The translations under genes were made by a program, and so were the position numbers. This document shows positions 54,131 to 55,620 of a stretch of 55,620 nt of DNA, one piece after another. The stretch is from positions 1 through 55,620 of the forward strand of contig CAIODY010000015.1 in NCBI GenBank assembly GCA_903857255.1, in the 5' to 3' direction. Numbering within the stretch: the stretch's first letter is position 1; every line of letters begins with the position of its first letter. This DNA comes from an uncultured bacterium. Its GTDB lineage: Bacteria; Bacteroidota; Bacteroidia; Chitinophagales; CAIODY01. Under the pieces are notes generated by a model. That model ran no database searches. It saw only the letters and a list, made by a program, of their open reading frames with translations, and was not told the DNA's origin.

Positions 54131-55620
54131 ATGAACAGAATTATTGCCATCAACTTATGCGGCATCGTTTTTCAAATTGATGAAACCGCTTACGATTCAC
54201 TAAAAAAATATTTGAGCGATATTAAAAATCACTTGGGCAATTCATCATCAGCCAATGAAATTTATCAGGATGTTGAAAACAGAATTGCTGAATTATTCCA
54301 ACATAAAATCAATTCGGGCGCACAAGCCATCTTGCCAAAAGATGTAAATGAAGTTATGGAAATGATGGGGCAGCCCGAACAATTCAAGGAATTCACTGAA
54401 GAAAATCAGCAACAAAATTCTTCTGCAAATTCAACTGAATATACTATTCTAAATCAGCAACGAAGAATTTATAGAAACACCGATGACAAAGTGTTAGGAG
54501 GCGTTTGTAGCGGCTTGGCAGCCTATTTTGGCGTTGACCCTGTGATTATTCGTTTGGTGTTTGTTGCTTTGTTTTTTGCTGGCGGCTTTGCATTTTTAAT
54601 ATACATTATTTGTTGGATTGCGATTCCGAAAGCCAGTTCGCCAGCCGAAAAAATGGCAATGATGGGCAAGCCATTTACATTTTATGATGTGAAAAAAAAT
54701 GTGCAACGTGAAGCGCAAGATGTAAAACAAAATTTTGAACGATTAAAATATGAGTATGTTCAAAACCGTAACTACAGCAGCTTTACAGAAATTTTGCGAA
54801 CAATTTTTAAAATCATTGCGTTTGCATTTTTGATTTTGGGCTTGATGATTTTAGTGCCCATTGCGGTTGCGATGATTGCCGTTTTTATTTCGGCAGGATT
54901 CGTTGTGCCATTTGCAATTTCCAATTTTTTTGTTTCAAACGCACATGCCAACATTATTTTGCTAAGTATTTTTGCCATCGTTTTTATTCCGATTGCTGCC
55001 ATTATTTACAAATTAATTCGCTTGATTTTTCATACGCAACAAATGCACAATTGGCTGAAAACCGCATTAACACTGATTTGGTTTGGGTCAATTATTTTTC
55101 TGCTCATTGTTGCCAGCGAAATAGCTCGAGATTTTAGAGTTTCCTCTAAATTGCAAGCTGATGAAATTTCATTGAATCAAAAACCTTATCAACTTACTAT
55201 TATTGACGGTGAAAATTTATTTATGAAAGTTCATAAAAAGAGAGAACACCTTATTATTAATGGGTTTCAATGGAACAACGATTTTAAATTCGATTCATTA
55301 ATTAACGCCAATGTGAATTTGAAAATCAAAGTTTCTAAAGATAGTTTGTTTCATCTCGCTATTGTAAAATCGGCTAATGGCTCATCTTCCGAAGATGCCA
55401 TCAAACGGGCTTCCGACATAGTTTATACCCCCATTCAAAAAGATTCGGTTATTACATTTCCACATTTTTTTAAGAAAGGAAATGGGCAACTTTGGCGCAA
55501 TCAACATGTAGATTTAACGCTGCAAATTCCATCAAACAAACCGATTCATTTTACTAAAGATGCTTTGGATTTGATGGATGAAAAATTCTTTCAACCACAG
55601 TATGAAGATTGGGATGATGA
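54131..55620 (+). CDS. PspC-domain membrane protein, 3' end outside the window
   Basis: An open frame of at least 496 residues, cut by the window end. Residues 1-105 are a globular part beginning MNRIIAINLCGIVFQIDETA (with a pattern like GQPEQFKEF near 83). A PspC domain follows near 111-170 (RNTDDKVLGGVCSGLAAYFG, then a helix ending IICWIAIPKA). Two to four further helices (about 215-330) and a C-terminal part that looks exported come after. In Bacteroidota this kind of protein is thought to take part in envelope-stress control, which I cannot verify here. It starts 27 bp after padR. Confidence 0.88.
   Translation, partial: MNRIIAINLCGIVFQIDETAYDSLKKYLSDIKNHLGNSSSANEIYQDVENRIAELFQHKINSGAQAILPKDVNEVMEMMGQPEQFKEFTEENQQQNSSANSTEYTILNQQRRIYRNTDDKVLGGVCSGLAAYFGVDPVIIRLVFVALFFAGGFAFLIYIICWIAIPKASSPAEKMAMMGKPFTFYDVKKNVQREAQDVKQNFERLKYEYVQNRNYSSFTEILRTIFKIIAFAFLILGLMILVPIAVAMIAVFISAGFVVPFAISNFFVSNAHANIILLSIFAIVFIPIAAIIYKLIRLIFHTQQMHNWLKTALTLIWFGSIIFLLIVASEIARDFRVSSKLQADEISLNQKPYQLTIIDGENLFMKVHKKREHLIINGFQWNNDFKFDSLINANVNLKIKVSKDSLFHLAIVKSANGSSSEDAIKRASDIVYTPIQKDSVITFPHFFKKGNGQLWRNQHVDLTLQIPSNKPIHFTKDALDLMDEKFFQPQYEDWDD

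Overview
The window looks like a stretch of chromosome from a low-GC member of the Bacteroidota, probably near the Chitinophagales or Sphingobacteriales. Four things point there. There are many type IX secretion (T9SS) cargo proteins with C-terminal sorting domains, plus a PorP/SprF-type protein. Several genes have the Bacteroidota promoter form TTTG-N(17-23)-TAnnTTTG. Shine-Dalgarno sequences are largely absent. The families DUF5686, DUF1571, PadR-PspC and the LutB-like protein are typical of the group. I assign no species. I found no rRNA, tRNA, CRISPR array, prophage, transposase or integrase.

Layout. 1-8.2 kb: mostly minus-strand genes (secreted M43 metalloprotease, kbl, a LutB-like Fe-S protein, a secreted protein of the family usually named asparagine synthetase B, and a GH29 fucosidase), then a gap holding a dispersed repeat and the remnant of a T9SS sorting domain. 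8.2-16.5 kb: housekeeping and envelope genes (topoisomerase IV B, LOG family, arginase/agmatinase family, fmt, two glycosyltransferases, a DUF2795 protein). 16.5-22.2 kb: a small surface/T9SS cluster (Ser-rich lipoprotein, PorP/SprF, PKD protein with a CHU_C-type end), then ndk and a dihydrolipoamide acyltransferase. 22.2-30 kb: a 42-bp tandem-repeat ORF and a 2351-residue T9SS surface protein built from three seven-unit predicted beta-propellers and about 18 Cys-containing stalk modules. 30-38 kb: a NdpA-type protein, a kelch-like T9SS protein, trxB, DUF5686, a small membrane-protein gene between two long imperfect palindromes, and a decayed 21-bp tandem repeat. 38-47 kb: a T9SS propeller protein, lon, a cation diffusion facilitator, a DUF21/CBS protein, photolyase and a T9SS protein. 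47-55.6 kb: an epimerase, thiE, a mini T9SS protein, an AraC regulator, a lipoprotein, DUF1571, a TolA-like Lys/Ala-rich protein, and a padR-pspC operon cut by the window end.

How it fits together. A large part of the coding capacity serves the outer surface: seven intact T9SS-type cargo genes, one remnant, a PorP-like protein, two or three lipoproteins, DUF5686 and two glycosyltransferases. The rest is core metabolism and information processing. The most unusual structures are the palindrome-gene-palindrome unit at 36759-37413, which resembles a gene cassette, the giant three-propeller protein, and a 33-bp palindromic repeat that occurs once as a terminator-like element and once as translated sequence in a signal peptide.
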